From Bradyrhizobium sp. SZCCT0148 (lineage in GTDB: Bacteria; Pseudomonadota; Alphaproteobacteria; Rhizobiales; Xanthobacteraceae), in assembly GCF_018129985.1 (NCBI RefSeq), contig NZ_JAFCKT010000008.1, forward strand, positions 1-64,000: a stretch of DNA of 64,000 bases. Direction: 5' to 3'. The notes beneath the pieces were generated by a model. It did no database searches, had not been told where the DNA came from, and saw only the letters and a program-made list of their open reading frames with translations. This document shows, in pieces, positions 63,474-64,000 of the stretch; the stretch's first letter is position 1; the number at the start of each line of letters is the position of its first letter. The translations under genes and the position numbers were made by a program.

Positions 63474-63560
63474 CGTCATGGCCGGGCTTGTCTCGGCCAT
63501 CCACGGTCTTGTCGCCGAATGCAGAACGCGATGCCCGGGACAGGCAGGGCCTGACGACTG
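63474..63560. repeat. Dispersed repeat, GTCATGGCCGGGCTTGTCTC family, long copy
   Basis: GTCATGGCCGGGCTTGTCTC, GGCCATCCACGG, GAACGCGATGCCCGGGACAG and GGGCCTGACG correspond in order to the copy at 37164-37260. The GGCCGGG/CCCGGCC core can form a hairpin. It lies upstream of glyQ. Confidence 0.65.
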
Positions 63561-63566
63561 TGGTAA

Positions 63567-63758
63567 CTAGCCCGGCCGGTACGCTCCGGTCACGGGGTCA
63601 CGCTTCAGTTTCTGGATATCCGCCGTATGGGCGGCCTCGGCGACGCGCGACGGGCGCATCTCATCCAGCTCCTGGTTGATCTTGACGGCGGTCTTGTAGG
63701 CCCAGCGGACCACGGCAAGCCCACCCAGCACGCCCGCGAAAGCGACGAACGGCGGCAT
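63567..63758 (-). CDS. Small hypothetical protein with N-terminal membrane helix
   Basis: This 63-residue protein has a hydrophobic N-terminus (about 3-20, PFVAFAGVLGGLAVVRW) and a charged soluble tail ending VTGAYRPG. AAGGAA lies before the ATG. It resembles small conserved rhizobial proteins of unknown function. Confidence 0.7.
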   Translation of the reverse strand: MPPFVAFAGVLGGLAVVRWAYKTAVKINQELDEMRPSRVAEAAHTADIQKLKRDPVTGAYRPG

Positions 63759-63862
63759 CGGTCGTTCCTTGTCTAGTGCTCAGCCCCCACGCGCATTCTT
63801 GCGCAGACCGGCCCGCGCCGCAATTGGCTCGGGCCGGACCAAATGGCGCGGGAAGGCGCCGC

Positions 63863-64000
63863 CTAGAACCCGAATTTAGCCCAGATCGCCCGCGTTTCGA
63901 CCGCCGAGATCAGTTCGTCCGGCAGGCCGGCCATCGATTCCATGGCCAAAAGCTGCCCTGCGCCCGGGGATTTCCGGCCCAGAAGGCCGGAGAGCAGCCC
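63863..64000 (-). CDS. Partial C-terminal end of a gene running off the window
   Basis: A minus-strand frame enters at the right edge and ends at TAG 63863-63865 after 45 codons (GLLSGLLGRK...AIWAKFGF). The sequence is too short to assign. In related genomes a signal peptide peptidase SppA-type gene often lies here next to glyQ, from memory; this fragment neither confirms nor excludes it. Stop and direction are clear, identity is not. Confidence 0.4.
   Translation of the reverse strand, partial: GLLSGLLGRKSPGAGQLLAMESMAGLPDELISAVETRAIWAKFGF

Overview
The window looks like a chromosomal segment of a Bradyrhizobium-type alphaproteobacterium. The evidence is high GC, rhizobial gene neighbourhoods (glyQ/glyS with ppdK, nadABC with a NadQ-like regulator, ECF sigma/DUF4142/cupredoxin), and several families of short intergenic palindromic repeats typical of bradyrhizobial genomes. 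I see no phage, transposase, integrase, CRISPR array or rRNA. One tRNA gene, tRNA-Pro(CGG), is present.

Left part (1-17.3 kb). An N-carbamoyl amino acid hydrolase is followed by small stress-like genes and a fasciclin protein. A LysR regulator then stands divergent from an SbtA-type bicarbonate transporter with a PII-like SbtB partner. The dominant feature is a nine-gene minus-strand operon (15098 to 5628): amidase, acetamidase/formamidase, a five-component branched-chain-type ABC importer of the amide/urea class, an SDR dehydrogenase and a second amidase. Divergent to it lie an AmiC-like amide sensor and an AmiR-like ANTAR antiterminator. Between the two units is a 260-nt leader with a sigma70-like promoter and a strong intrinsic terminator, so the operon is probably switched on by amide-dependent antitermination.

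Middle (17.4-38.2 kb). Housekeeping and repair genes predominate: a variant RNase HII next to topoisomerase IB, tsaC, an FAD-linked 2-hydroxyacid dehydrogenase, GNAT and NUDIX enzymes, an orphan glycine-reductase-B-like protein with a CaiB CoA-transferase, an SRAP/HMCES-type peptidase, an ECF sigma/DUF4142/cupredoxin group, a sulfurtransferase, a dihydroorotase, a translationally coupled ygfZ-tag-HD set, a dual-specificity-type phosphatase and a NadQ-like NAD regulator.

Right part (38.3-64 kb). A DUF2339 membrane protein, three tandem chemoreceptors, a YhdH-type reductase, an MFS transporter, the nadABC operon with two matching palindromic operators, a SleB-type wall hydrolase, pyruvate phosphate dikinase with an odd Lys/Ala-rich tail, small membrane or secreted proteins, and glyQ-glyS. 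A gene running off the right edge is seen only as its last 45 codons.
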